In this document: positions 51,501 to 61,795 of the stretch, piece by piece
Position numbering within the stretch: the first letter of the stretch is position 1
How the letters are laid out: each line of letters opens with the position of its first letter
Assembly: GCA_963535465.1 (NCBI GenBank)
Contig: CAUSWF010000002.1
Coordinates: 1 to 64,000, forward strand
DNA: 64,000 nt
From: CAUSWF01 sp963535465
GTDB taxonomy: Bacteria > Bacillota_I > Bacilli_A > RF39 > UBA660
Direction of reading: 5' to 3'
Translations under genes and position numbers: made by a program
Notes under the pieces: generated by a model
What the model saw: only the letters and a program-made list of their open reading frames with translations
Told to the model about the DNA's origin: nothing
The model's database searches: none

Positions 51501-53018
51501 CTATCCTATCTTTATTTTATTTCTATAGATATATATAAAGTTAGTATCCAAAGAATTAGTAATTCCATCTATATCTTTTAATATAAATAAAGGTTCGTCT
51601 TCAGATACAGTTCTTGATAACTCAAATCCAATATTAAAAAGCATACTACTTAAATCCTAACTAGAATTAATAGTCCAATTAACTTCTTTAGGTTGGTTCA
51701 ACTTATTCATAGAAAGATAAGCATTAGATTCAAATATTGGCTAACAATGTTCAGATTGATTATTAGTACTTAAATGATGTACTCTTAATATTGAATTTTT
51801 AGCAAACGTATCAAAATTAAGATTAGCATTACTGTTATATATATAAAGATATTTGGTTACAGAATAAAAATCACGACCATTACTAGAATATAAAGTAAAC
51901 TTAATTTTATTCCAACCGTCTTGCTGCATTAAGAATGTATATTCTGTATTGCTTCTTTCATTTAATATTCCAGAATTAGAAGAATCTACAACATCATTTA
52001 TTTCAGTAACAAGTGTGTATTTTCTATTAAGATTGACTCCTTGATATGGTTGTAAGTAAAAAGTTACATTTCCAGGAGAAAATTGATAAGGATTCTATTC
52101 AGATTCATCTCTATAAATAAGTCCTGTTGATATTTTAATTTTTAAATATAAATTTCTAGGAATTAAATTACAACTTAATTGTTTTTCTATAGTTATAGGC
52201 TACTAATTTTCTGGAGTAATTTCTATAATAACATGGCTAGTATAATAACCTGCATTACTACTATCTGCATAGAAAGCATCTTCTGCTATTTTTAATAAAG
52301 GAGATTCTCCAGATCCCTATACAAAATCTAAAGGAATAAAATCTGTAGTAGTTCCATCAAACTTAGAATATTTATATTGTACAGAAGCTTTGATACCAAT
52401 AGAATAATTTATTTTTATTCCTAAACCATTTTCTACAATATCTTCCATAAAAATATCATTATCTTCACTATAATATTCTTGTCCATTATTTTTTGTATAT
52501 TTAATAGAAAAATCATAAGGGTTTACTATATACATAGCATTTACCTATTTAGTTTCTCCATTTTCATCTGTTATAGTTACATTAATAGTGTCGTTAATTC
52601 CTAGCTATATATTATATGTAGTTGTGAATACATTATCAATATTCAAATAAGAACTTGGAGGATTTTGTACTCCATTTTCGTTTTTATACTAAACATCACA
52701 TTTAAAATTACCTCCTCCTGGCTTATTAATTTTTACAACTAATTTATATATCCCAGGACCATTTAATATAATATTATTAGATTTAAGTTGAGTATTATCT
52801 AGAGTAGCATATATAGACCAGTTATCTCCACTACCGCTTCCTCCAGAACCGCCTTTTCCGCCTACACCGCCGTTCTAGTATATCCATTTTACATTTCCTT
52901 TAAGTGAATCTATTTCAATTTGCTACTTATTAAGAACAGCATCTAGAGTTTCCCCTAGATGTGTTCCTGTTAAAGTAACATCATTATCAGTTATGATATT
53001 TTTTCCTTTTAATTTCAT
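45549..53018 (-). CDS. Giant tail fiber (2489 residues) with CotH-kinase-like region and leucine-rich segment
   Basis: The reading frame is unbroken by TAA or TGA over 7.5 kb but contains many TAG codons. A short collagen-like glycine stretch (GGVGGKGGSGGSGSGDN) near residue 50 follows a helical start. Beta-rich fiber repeats run to about 850. Residues about 900-1125 resemble CotH, an atypical secretory kinase fold, with YQSLIEYYVICMAFGMLDS and YYIAFYDMDTALG, where D-x-D would bind metal. Residues about 1440-1770 are an irregular leucine-rich region (SKLQVLDLSNSTF, KLTIYGN). The C-terminus is Asn-rich. CotH and lamin-tail domains often occur together in bacterial surface proteins, and the lamin-tail fiber is the adjacent gene. 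Receptor binding is likely; kinase activity is speculative. A hairpin terminator follows. Confidence 0.72.
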
Positions 53019-56000
53019 ACTGTTAATAATATAGCTTCATCAGTTTTCCATTCTCCATAATTCTTACTTTCTTGAATTTCCTATAGATATTCAAAAAATG
53101 GAGGATTTTTACTGTGAACTAGTTGATTAAATACTGTTTTATCTGCAAATATATTTTTAATTCTAATTAATTTAATATCTGTACTTGCAGTATTATCTAA
53201 GTTAAATATAGCAAACATAGGAAATTTCTACTAAGCACTAGGAGAATCCTTACCATCTTTAATAGTAGTCTAAGGCAAAACAATAGAAAACTTCTAATTA
53301 GTAGAAGGTAATTCTTTATTAGATGTTAATTTATAACCTGTTGCTTGACACATAAAATAAGTTACTCCTCCAGTAAGATCTGGAACTGCTACATAAGGAA
53401 AGAATGATTTAGTATCACCTTCTCCAATAGAACCTCGTTTAGATAGAGGGAATTTAGTTAAATCTTTAACTCCATCTATAAATGATATATTATCATTCTC
53501 AAGAGATTCAGTCATAGCCATAGGTCCATTATCTTTACTATTCTAATTACCATATTTATAATTTTCTCTTAATTGGAATGTACAAGTATATGTATGTTTG
53601 TGCCCACAAATAACAAGAGAAATATGTCTAAATTCCATTAATCTACTAAACCAATAAATACCTTTAGCATTATCCTATGGACAAAGTTGATTTAAATGAC
53701 TTCCTACTAATGCTCCATTTTTACTTATACTTCTAGACGTTCCCTACTACGCTGTAACAAGTGAGTCGTTAGTAATTACAGTAAATGGACTTTCATGACA
53801 AAAAGCTAATGTTTTCTTTGTAGTATCAGTCATTTTGAATAATTTATTATATAAAGGAGTAAACTTCTCTGATGTATAATAAATTTGAGTTTCTGTAGAA
53901 CTCATTGGTATAGACCATCCTGTATAAATATTAACAGTCTATCCTGTAGATGTATTCAATTTAAACCAGTTTCTACAGTTCTCATAAGTAAGTTCACTAT
54001 TTACCATTAAGAATCTATAATCTGTAGAATCAAAATAATAAAGAGAAGGAACATATATATCATTTACTATAGGAAGATTATCTAAGTCTATTTCATAACA
54101 ATTAAATATATGAAAATAATAAGAATTAGATTTGCCTACATCATCACCTGTTCCTAAATCAGTAGGAATAGTTGAGCACAAATCATTATTACCTACTATA
54201 TTCATCTATTCCAAATGATTAAATAAACAGTAACCTCCTTGATAGTAATCTAACCATTCATTAATACGAGTGCCATTCTAAGTCATATCTCCTGTATCTA
54301 TAAGAATAGGAATTATATTATTATCATAACAATCCTTATTAATTCTTTCATTTAATTTTTTAGCAGCAGCTGCCCATACTTGATATTCAATCCAATTAAA
54401 TCCCTACTAATCAGTTATTTGGTAAACTCTCGGTTTATAAGAAGTAGGGTATAAAGTAAATGTCATTTCTTCTGAACAATGTTCAAAATCAGGAGTTCCA
54501 TCTTTTTTAGATCTACCTACTACATAAGTATAAGTTTTCTTATCAGTTACAGGATTTTCAACTATATCAATAATACATTTATGTGAAGTACATAATGTTT
54601 TATTTGCTGGAAAACGAATCATAAATCTATCATAGACAGCTTTCTACACAGATGCTTCAAATACTTTTTTCTTAGGATAAGTAGTAGAAGTTTCTCCTTG
54701 ATTATTTGCTTTATATGATTCAAACTTTTTCCATCCATTATCTTGCTTAATAAAAACATATTCGTCAAATAAGCCAACAGATACCCAATTGAATGTACGG
54801 GTAGTATAAATATTTTTACCAAAACTTACCTATACTATATTTGGTTTATTTTCATCAAGCTGTGATTTATCGGAGCATATATTTTTTCCTAAATAAGAAG
54901 CTTTAGGTGTAAAATTCTTAATAGGATACTTAGCATCAGAGAAAGGAAATTCAATGAATTCTTTATCTAAATTTAATACCTAATAGTCATTTACATTACT
55001 CCATCTATTTCTAGAGCTATCATATTTATTTAAAGATTGATAACCTTGTTGTGCTGGTTCAAGTTCAAATACATTTTTACTTATAGAATTACTTGCTGCT
55101 GGTAAAGCATTTTTTCCTGCCCAATAACCATTACCACTAGAATCTACGTAAGCTTTACCATAATAAATAGCATCTATAAAAGATTTATCGTATACATAAG
55201 GAGCAGATTCTTTTTTAATTCCAAGAGTTGTTACGTAATTAGTACTATCTTCAATAAGATAATCTGTATACTTTAATTCTGGATTGCCATAAGTTAAAGC
55301 TATTCCAACACCATCTTTAGGATTAAAGCTAATAAGTTCCCCATCAATATACCATTCTTTATCATAAGAATCTACATTTATAAATGTATTTTTATCTTTG
55401 GCATTTCCCCATTTCTTCCCTCGAATTAGGTAAGTACCTCCTGCAGGAATTTTACCATCAATAGCTAAGTGATATACTTCTATACCTTTTGGTCCAGTTC
55501 TTGCTACATGTAAATAACATCCTTCTAAAGGAATATCTACATCAGCAGAATTAGTTAATTCAATAAAAGTATGAGTACATCCATATAATGTATCATCAGG
55601 CATTGGATTATATATAGATCCAATCTATACTCTATCACTATAAAGTCCTGTATTTACTACATTGGTAAACTATGTAATATCTTTATTTGTATTATGCTAT
55701 TGTATACGTAGAGATCCAATAAAACCTCTTATATCTTTATCTAAAAAAGTAAAATTTTTACTTTGTTTTTCTAACGAATCATTAATAATTTCTCTAGATT
55801 CTAAACTACCTTCAGCATTAATTGTAAGTTTAAATTTCTTACCAGTATCATTATTAATGAATATAATATCTTCAAGATTAGATAATTCTAAGTTACCATC
55901 TTTTTTAGTAACTATTCCCATATCTTGAAGCTTCTTAATTACTTGTTCTTCTGTCATACCATTATCTTCAGGAGTAATTACGTTATTGGATCCTCCTATA

Positions 56001-57376
56001 ATTTGAAGTTTATAATTATTTTTTATATATAGTTTCTTAGTTTTTTCAACAAAGATTAATTCATTTTCTGGAAGCTACTATGCTATCTCCACTAAATGTT
56101 CATAAGTATCAATAGATCTTATAGTTATATGAGCTACTTTATATTTATAAGAATCATCATTTGGTTTATTAGGTATAACCTAATTTGAAAAATTCTAATA
56201 TTTAGAATACACAGCACATTTAGTAATATCTGTATTATTAAATTCTATAGAATCTAAATTCCATGAATCTTCTAATTCATATTTAGAATTTACTAAACTA
56301 TTATCTTTCAAATAACCTTTATTTATATTAACATTAGTAGTTAAGTTATCTGCTGTAATATAAATATAATTAGATCCATTAGTTTCATTCTCAATAGTAA
56401 TTTTTCGGCTAATACAAACCATAATATTCTGAGCATACTATTTGTTTATAATAGTACTTAAATCTATTATTTTTGTATTATTTCCAGATTTAAGATTAAT
56501 TTTAATATTACTATTAGAAGACTAAATATATATAAATATCTGATTATCTTTTATAGAATTAAATAGTTCATTTTGCCATTTAGTAGAACCTGTAATTTTT
56601 AATTTACGTATTACACTAGTATCTATATTTCCCTGTAATCCATGATCTTCATTTATATTTAAAGATACTATTCCAGACAAATTAGATTCATCTACAGCCC
56701 ATAATGGTTCATCCTATTCATTCTATATATCAGATACTACAGAAGACATAGCTGTTTCTGAGCCTGTGTATGAGTATAATCCGTATTTAAAACTATTCTT
56801 TATTTTAGTTATTTCTGCCTAAAGTGCTCGTAGAGAACTCATTAAAATATCTACATAATTAGAATTTTCAGTTAAATGATAGGTAGTGCTCTAAGCTTCT
56901 CTATGTAAGTCTGCATCTTCTGGTATAGATATATACTTATCAGGAAGTTGATTTCCTTTAGCATCTATTATAGTCTATGTATAAATAGGAATTGAATCAT
57001 TATAACCAAATTCCTTCCATTTATTTCCATTATAAATATATAATGTAGAATTACTTTCTACCAGTAATACAAGTCCTTCTTTTTTATACTAAGGATTTTC
57101 TAAATAACTTATATCAGGAACTGTATAAAAACCTCCAGCATTTTGAGTCAAAGATAGTTGAAAAATAACCCAAGAATTATTAAGCCACTAAAACCAATGA
57201 TTAACTCCATTTATAACATAAGCTAACATACCTTCTTTTTTACGAGCTTCTGGTATGTTATTTAACTCTACCTAATCTTGAACACTATATAAACCTCCTT
57301 TTAAATCGTTACTATCTACTATAGGAAAATCAAGACCATTTTTCTATTTTATTTGACTAATTACTTCTACTGCCAT
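53015..57376 (-). CDS. Large tail fiber with lamin-tail and calcineurin-like metallophosphoesterase domains
   Basis: The 1453-residue product opens with an N-terminal segment common in gut-phage fibers (DSNDLKGGLYSVQDQV). Residues about 590-720 look like a lamin-tail domain: HTFIELTNSADVDIPLEGCY and KIPAGGTYLI. Residues about 1000-1280 show the metallophosphoesterase metal-binding set: LIDTGDMTQNGT, NIVGNNDL, AFCHESPF and VICGHKHTY. The Gln in GDMTQNG is encoded by TAG, so this active-site motif exists only under the recoded reading. Lamin-tail and metallophosphoesterase domains are often joined in secreted bacterial proteins. Here they may bind and hydrolyse a phosphoester on the host surface. 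Substrate is unknown. The stop overlaps the next ATG. Confidence 0.75.
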
Positions 57377-58158
57377 TTTATTGTTGTTTTTCCTAATCCT
57401 GCATAATCACTTCTGTATACATAATATTTAATAGTATTATTTAATTTAGTAGTTATAGTAAAAGGATCAAGTGTTTCAAATCCACCTTCAAAACCATTAA
57501 CAAACTATGTTATTTTAAAAGGAGTTATTAAATATATAAACTAATCAGTTTCGGCTGTAATAGTTATTGTTCCAGAAGTTGAGGCTGTTAATACTTTCTA
57601 ATCTTTAGTATAATCTGAATCAGTTCCAAAATATAAAGGAATTACAGGCTATATAGTAATATTATGGGTTACTACTTCATCTGAAGACTGTGCTTCTAAT
57701 CTAACTAACACGTTTCCTATAAATTTACCTGTAATATTTTTAGTTCCTGATTTTATATTATCTATATTTACTTTTTCATTATTTATATATAAAGTAAGTT
57801 TTGTAGGCTACTTTGATATATTCCAAGAAATATTAAATCCAGTTAAATAATCTCCAGAATCATACACATTAATATCTGAAGTAAATGAATTTATAGTTAA
57901 AGGTTTTTTTAATATTTTATCTAAAGCCTATTTAACTGTCTGTATATCTTCATAATCAGATATATTATACGGAATAGTATCGGCTTTAATATCTAAATTA
58001 TCACGTGCTTCTTTTTTATCTTTACTTGATATAAATTCTCTTAATTTATTTTTAATAAGTAAATATTTATCATTTATTTGTATTTCTGAAGCACATTGTT
58101 TTCTATTCTATATAGGTTTTTTCTATGTTATATTGTCTAGATCAATAAGTACACCCAT
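57361..58158 (-). CDS. Appendage protein with Ig-like beta repeats
   Basis: The 265-residue product starts with a helical, Lys-rich region (1-90) and continues as beta strands resembling Ig-like or fibronectin-like repeats (about 90-260). Repeating Thr/Asn-rich strands include GFNISWNISKQPTKLTLYIN and SGTITITAETDQFIYLITPF. Several glutamines are TAG; the last four codons are CAG-TAG-AAG-TAA. It overlaps the start of the following fiber gene by 16 bases. A connector or collar element of the appendage is plausible. No enzyme motif is visible. Confidence 0.65.
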
Positions 58159-58252
58159 AATTCATTAAATATGCAGTATAGTAAGGATTTTGCAATTCTT
58201 CATAATCATTAATATAACTTATTTCTGTAAGGATATAATTATAATCACACAT
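58142..58252 (-). CDS. Putative 36-residue protein
   Basis: A short frame starts at ATG after the sequence GAAAGGACAT, a good ribosome binding site, and ends in TGA. It overlaps the start of the next gene by 17 bases. The product is acidic and tyrosine-rich with two cysteines (MCDYNYILTEISYINDYEEL at the start) and has no TAG. It fills an otherwise empty 150-base gap, in keeping with the tight packing of the rest. It may instead be chance, since the frame is short. Confidence 0.4.
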   Translation of the reverse strand: MCDYNYILTEISYINDYEELQNPYYTAYLMNYGCTY

Positions 58253-58307
58253 ATGTCCTTTCTATAACTATTTTATTAAACATTCGAAATCCTATATAGT
58301 TTTTCTT

Positions 58308-59075
58308 TTAAGCTCCACAACCACAGCCTGATACAGTATTATTTGTTAAAGGATAATTAACCATATTAGATTTACAAAAACCATTACAAGACATAGTTTC
58401 TTCTAAAAGTCTTTGCGCTTCATCTAACTACCCTAATTCTATATAATATTTAATTACATTAATAGTCATCCACACAAAATCTCTTTTAAATAAAAGATCT
58501 TTGTCTTTAGTAATACATTTAGAAATCTATTGATCTAATACTCTTTTACAGTAATTAATATAGCATTTAAATAAAAAACATATAGAAAATGTTGATCTTT
58601 TACATTTAAGTAAAGTAGTTCCTATTATATTTACTTGACTTAATAATTCTACATCAACTAATTCAGAAATTGCACCTCCATTTAAGGATTTATGTATACC
58701 TTTATCATAATAATATAAATAGGGATATTTAGCAAATAATTCTTCTTTATTAAATTTATCTACCCATTCTTTTGTTGGAAGTATTATATGTATTACTGTA
58801 AATTTACCATCATTAGGTAACTAAAATTCAGAAATATCTTTACTTGTAAAAGTATCACCGTCTACAGTGAATTGTTTATTACAATAATCTTTATGTACTA
58901 GTATTTCTTTATCTATAATATTTTCTCCTTTTGAAGAATTATTCAATAATATATTTAAACTTACAGAATCTTCAAAAGAATAAGAATCAATAGAAGACTA
59001 GGCAGGATATTCTGTCTAGTCTACTATTTGTAATTTACAACCGTTTAATGTTGCTAATAAGAAATGTGCTTCCAT
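58308..59075 (-). CDS. Unknown protein with a Cys-rich C-terminal half
   Basis: The 255-residue product begins with a beta-type segment, MEAHFLLATLNGCKLQIVD. A helical C-terminal half follows, with cysteines spread at KCKRSTFSICFLFKCYINYC and ending VSGCGCGA. In-frame TAG codons occur at several places. The cysteine pattern is unusual for this phage and could form a metal site. It lies between two appendage genes, 10 bases after one and before a very short gene. I do not recognise it; a structural or assembly role is likely from position only. Confidence 0.6.
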
Positions 59076-59085
59076 TAATTAAATT

Positions 59086-60543
59086 TTAAAATTTCTTATA
59101 GATTAGCTATTTTTCGCCAATATGAACATTATCCGCAGTAACTCCAGTTATATAAGAATGTAATGTAGTTACATCTGTAGTATTATTAGCTGTCCAAACT
59201 TCTAAAGGAATTCGTTTATCAATAAGCCAATCCATATTTTCAGCTGGACAAGTAGGTATATGTGATAAGTTTTGGTCTAAGAATAAATTAACTGGTTTAC
59301 CGTCAGCTTTACTTATAATTTTATTTAAATTAGTAACAGTTTTATCCCAATAATTTTTATCCGTAGTATTAATATTATACATTTCAAATACATTAATATA
59401 ACCCACTCTAATAGTATTATCATACTTTACAGTTTCCTCTAGATTCCAATTACCAGAAGATATAATTGAGAAATTATTTCCTAAACCACAACGTCTTATA
59501 ATATCAAGAGCTTTAGTCATATATGATTTATTATCATATTTATCTCCAACACCAGTCTATACATCACCCATTAAAGGACTTTTAATTTCAATATAAGGGT
59601 GTAATCCCCAACGTTTACATACTGCACAGAACTCTTCAAGAGTATCTACTTTATTAGTTCCATCAGCACTATGAAAAGCCTAAATTTCAGCTAAGGTGTG
59701 TTCTTCATATTTATAACTATGGTCTCCAGATGCTATTGTTGTAGTTCCGTTAGTATACCCTTCTGGCATCCATGCATCATGTCCTACAACCCAGTGGTTA
59801 TCTGATGTTTTGTAAATATCAGTTTCTACATAATTCCACCCTTCTTTTCCTGCTGCTTCAAAAGCTTTTAATGAATTAGCATGTTCTTTAAGATGATATC
59901 CTTGATGTGCTATACAGCGCATTATTTTATCATCACGTGTATGGTCTTTTACAGAGTTTGAAGTAGATTTAGGCAATAATTTAGCATTAGATGTTTTAAC
60001 CATAACTTTACCATAAGAATCTAATGTACTGGTACGTAAACCTCCACCACCAGTATCTACTAAAATTACATATTTACCATCTATTGTTACTGTATAAGAT
60101 TTTCCTGCTTTTAACCAATTAGCTTGACCAAAAGTACCATCTGAAGCTTTCCAACCCAAATACATTTTAAGTGGCATTGGAATAGTGATAATATCACCTT
60201 GTTTTAAATCTACTTCAGTATATATTCTAGGATAAGCCTAGTTAATATCCCACATAGCTGTTCCAGAAATAGTTACATTACCATTAATAAATTGGTTATT
60301 TAATTCTATATCCCAAGGACCATTACTTCCTGCAGCTATACTCTATTTAACAGTATTAATATCCTACTTGATATTTGTAATTTCTGTATTAATTTCACTT
60401 AAATCTGGAGCAGTACCACCACTTACATTTAATTTTGAAGCATCTATTCCTTTTAAAGTATCATTATCTATTATAGGAATAGTTAATCCTGGCTATAATG
60501 TTTCTACTTTTTCTAAATTACTATTTACTTTAAGATTTATCAT
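59086..60543 (-). CDS. Tail appendage protein with a glycerophosphodiester phosphodiesterase-like domain
   Basis: The 485-residue product has an N-terminal fiber-type region (residues 1-200) and a C-terminal domain resembling GDPD (about 205-480). The GDPD signature is visible: IAHQGYH near 208 (usual form HRG), then a conserved acidic/aliphatic stretch with NSLKAFEAA, then WNYVETDIYKTSD, and VVGHD. These correspond to the catalytic His, the metal-binding E-x-D pair and the second His-Asp of the TIM-barrel fold. Later strands include YIEIKSP. GDPD enzymes hydrolyse glycerophosphodiesters. On a phage appendage the substrate could be a phosphodiester in the host capsule or envelope; this is inference. 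A HQG in place of HRG is an oddity but keeps the His. Confidence 0.72.
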
Positions 60544-60546
60544 GTT

Positions 60547-60945
60547 TTAAAACTTTAATTGTGAAGGGTAGTCAGCAGTAATATCAAAGTTATATATTTC
60601 GTCAATACTTGTAGCATTTTTTACAAATTCCAAATGTTGTTGTGTTACATTCCAACACTCTGAATAATAAACTTCTAATGCTGCCAACATTAATATTAAT
60701 TTATCATAATCTTTTAAATTAAAATCTATTTTATAACCATAAAAATATTTAGTCATAGTTTGTTTACCTAATAGTTTATATGCATCTAAAGACATTTTAA
60801 AACGTGCTCTATCTTCATATAACATTTTAAGTTTTAAATCTCCGTATGTAAAATAATTTATATATCCCTAATCATTAAATATATGTATCTGATAAGTTAA
60901 ATTATCTTTAATTCCTTGTAATTCTTCCTATTCTTCTTTTGTCAT
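60547..60945 (-). CDS. Conserved-looking helical protein, unknown function
   Basis: The 132-residue product has two TAG-encoded glutamines near its N-terminus, so the standard code would see only the last two thirds. It is mostly helical and rich in Tyr, Lys and Leu, with no signal peptide or membrane segment. It starts in an ATGA overlap with the HExxH gene and stops three bases before the next start, so it belongs to the same transcript. I do not recognise the family. Its place just before the fiber genes suggests an appendage adaptor or chaperone, but nothing in the sequence shows this. Confidence 0.6.
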
Positions 60946-61355
60946 AATTTTGATATAAAATTATAATAGTTAAGTTTATCTCTATAAAACTTTTTAATTA
61001 CCTTTGTAGGTATTTTAGTATATTTTTTATATTCTTTACCCGCATTAACTTTAAATACATAATTTAAATCATATTGATTCTTATAAGCTTCTATTTCCAT
61101 TGGATGAAAATAATATGGAGCATTAATATTATATATTAACCAATATATATGTTTTAAATAAAATAATATATATTTTATATAAAACCAAATCCAATTATTT
61201 GCAGCTTGTTTTTTATGTATATGTTCGTGATTATATATATAATTATTAGGCTATATTAATTGCAAATAATGTTCTAAGTCTCTAACATATATTGTGCCAA
61301 ATAAAATTATAGTATAACCAGGAGGGCATAACCATTTATTTATTTTAATTTTCAT
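60942..61355 (-). CDS. Small HExxH-motif protein, putative zinc metallopeptidase
   Basis: The 137-residue product carries YNHEHIHKKQ, giving an HExxH motif at residues 43-47. A downstream acidic stretch, HPMEIEAYKNQYD, could supply the third zinc ligand and helix of a gluzincin. The region between is rich in aromatic residues (WIWFYIKYILFYLKHIYWL) and may be membrane-associated. This layout resembles small phage and bacterial proteins with an isolated peptidase-like core. It sits between a membrane protein and a helical protein, with TAATG and ATGA overlaps on either side. It might act in lysis, in prohead processing or at the envelope. Metal binding is likely from the motif; peptidase activity is inference. 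Confidence 0.6.
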
Positions 61356-61795
61356 TATAATAATATTATAAATATACTAACAAAACAGACTATCTCTGAC
61401 CAAAATGTTTGATTATTATCTTTAGTAAAAATAGCATATATTATATAGGGAATCCATAGTAAAAGTATCCAAGGATTTACTAAAGTTACTAAAATCTAAC
61501 TAGTTATACCAGATAAATAACCTCCTCCAAAATGAGCAATTTTACCATACTGTTTATACCAAGGAGATATCCCTACACATAGAAGTCCTAAAGTAAATAA
61601 TAAACTTAAAGGTACATTTATTAAAGATAGAGGATATAATAATATAATTCCTATAGACCAAAAAGTATATAAGAAAAACTTTTTATTTTGCATTAAATAA
61701 GCAGTATGTGAAAGACTTTTGGGTATTTTATGATCTAATTTTATAAAATAAAGTATATATAAAATTAAATAAATTAATAAAATATAAATTATCAT
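61355..61795 (-). CDS. Polytopic membrane protein, function unknown
   Basis: The 146-residue product is strongly hydrophobic, with four or five predicted membrane segments: residues 1-18, two between about 45 and 80, and two in the C-terminal third. A short polar loop contains KIAHFGGGYLSG between segments. One in-frame TAG occurs. It starts in an ATGA overlap with the portal gene and ends in a TAATG overlap with the next gene. A small phage membrane protein could be a holin or another lysis or envelope factor, but five segments and no nearby recognisable lysin leave this open. I do not recognise the family. Confidence 0.7.

Noticed and set aside
54619..54822. Hydrophobic frame in another minus-strand phase
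   Set aside because: It is a shadow in frame 0 within the fiber gene; the fiber frame carries the metallophosphoesterase motifs.
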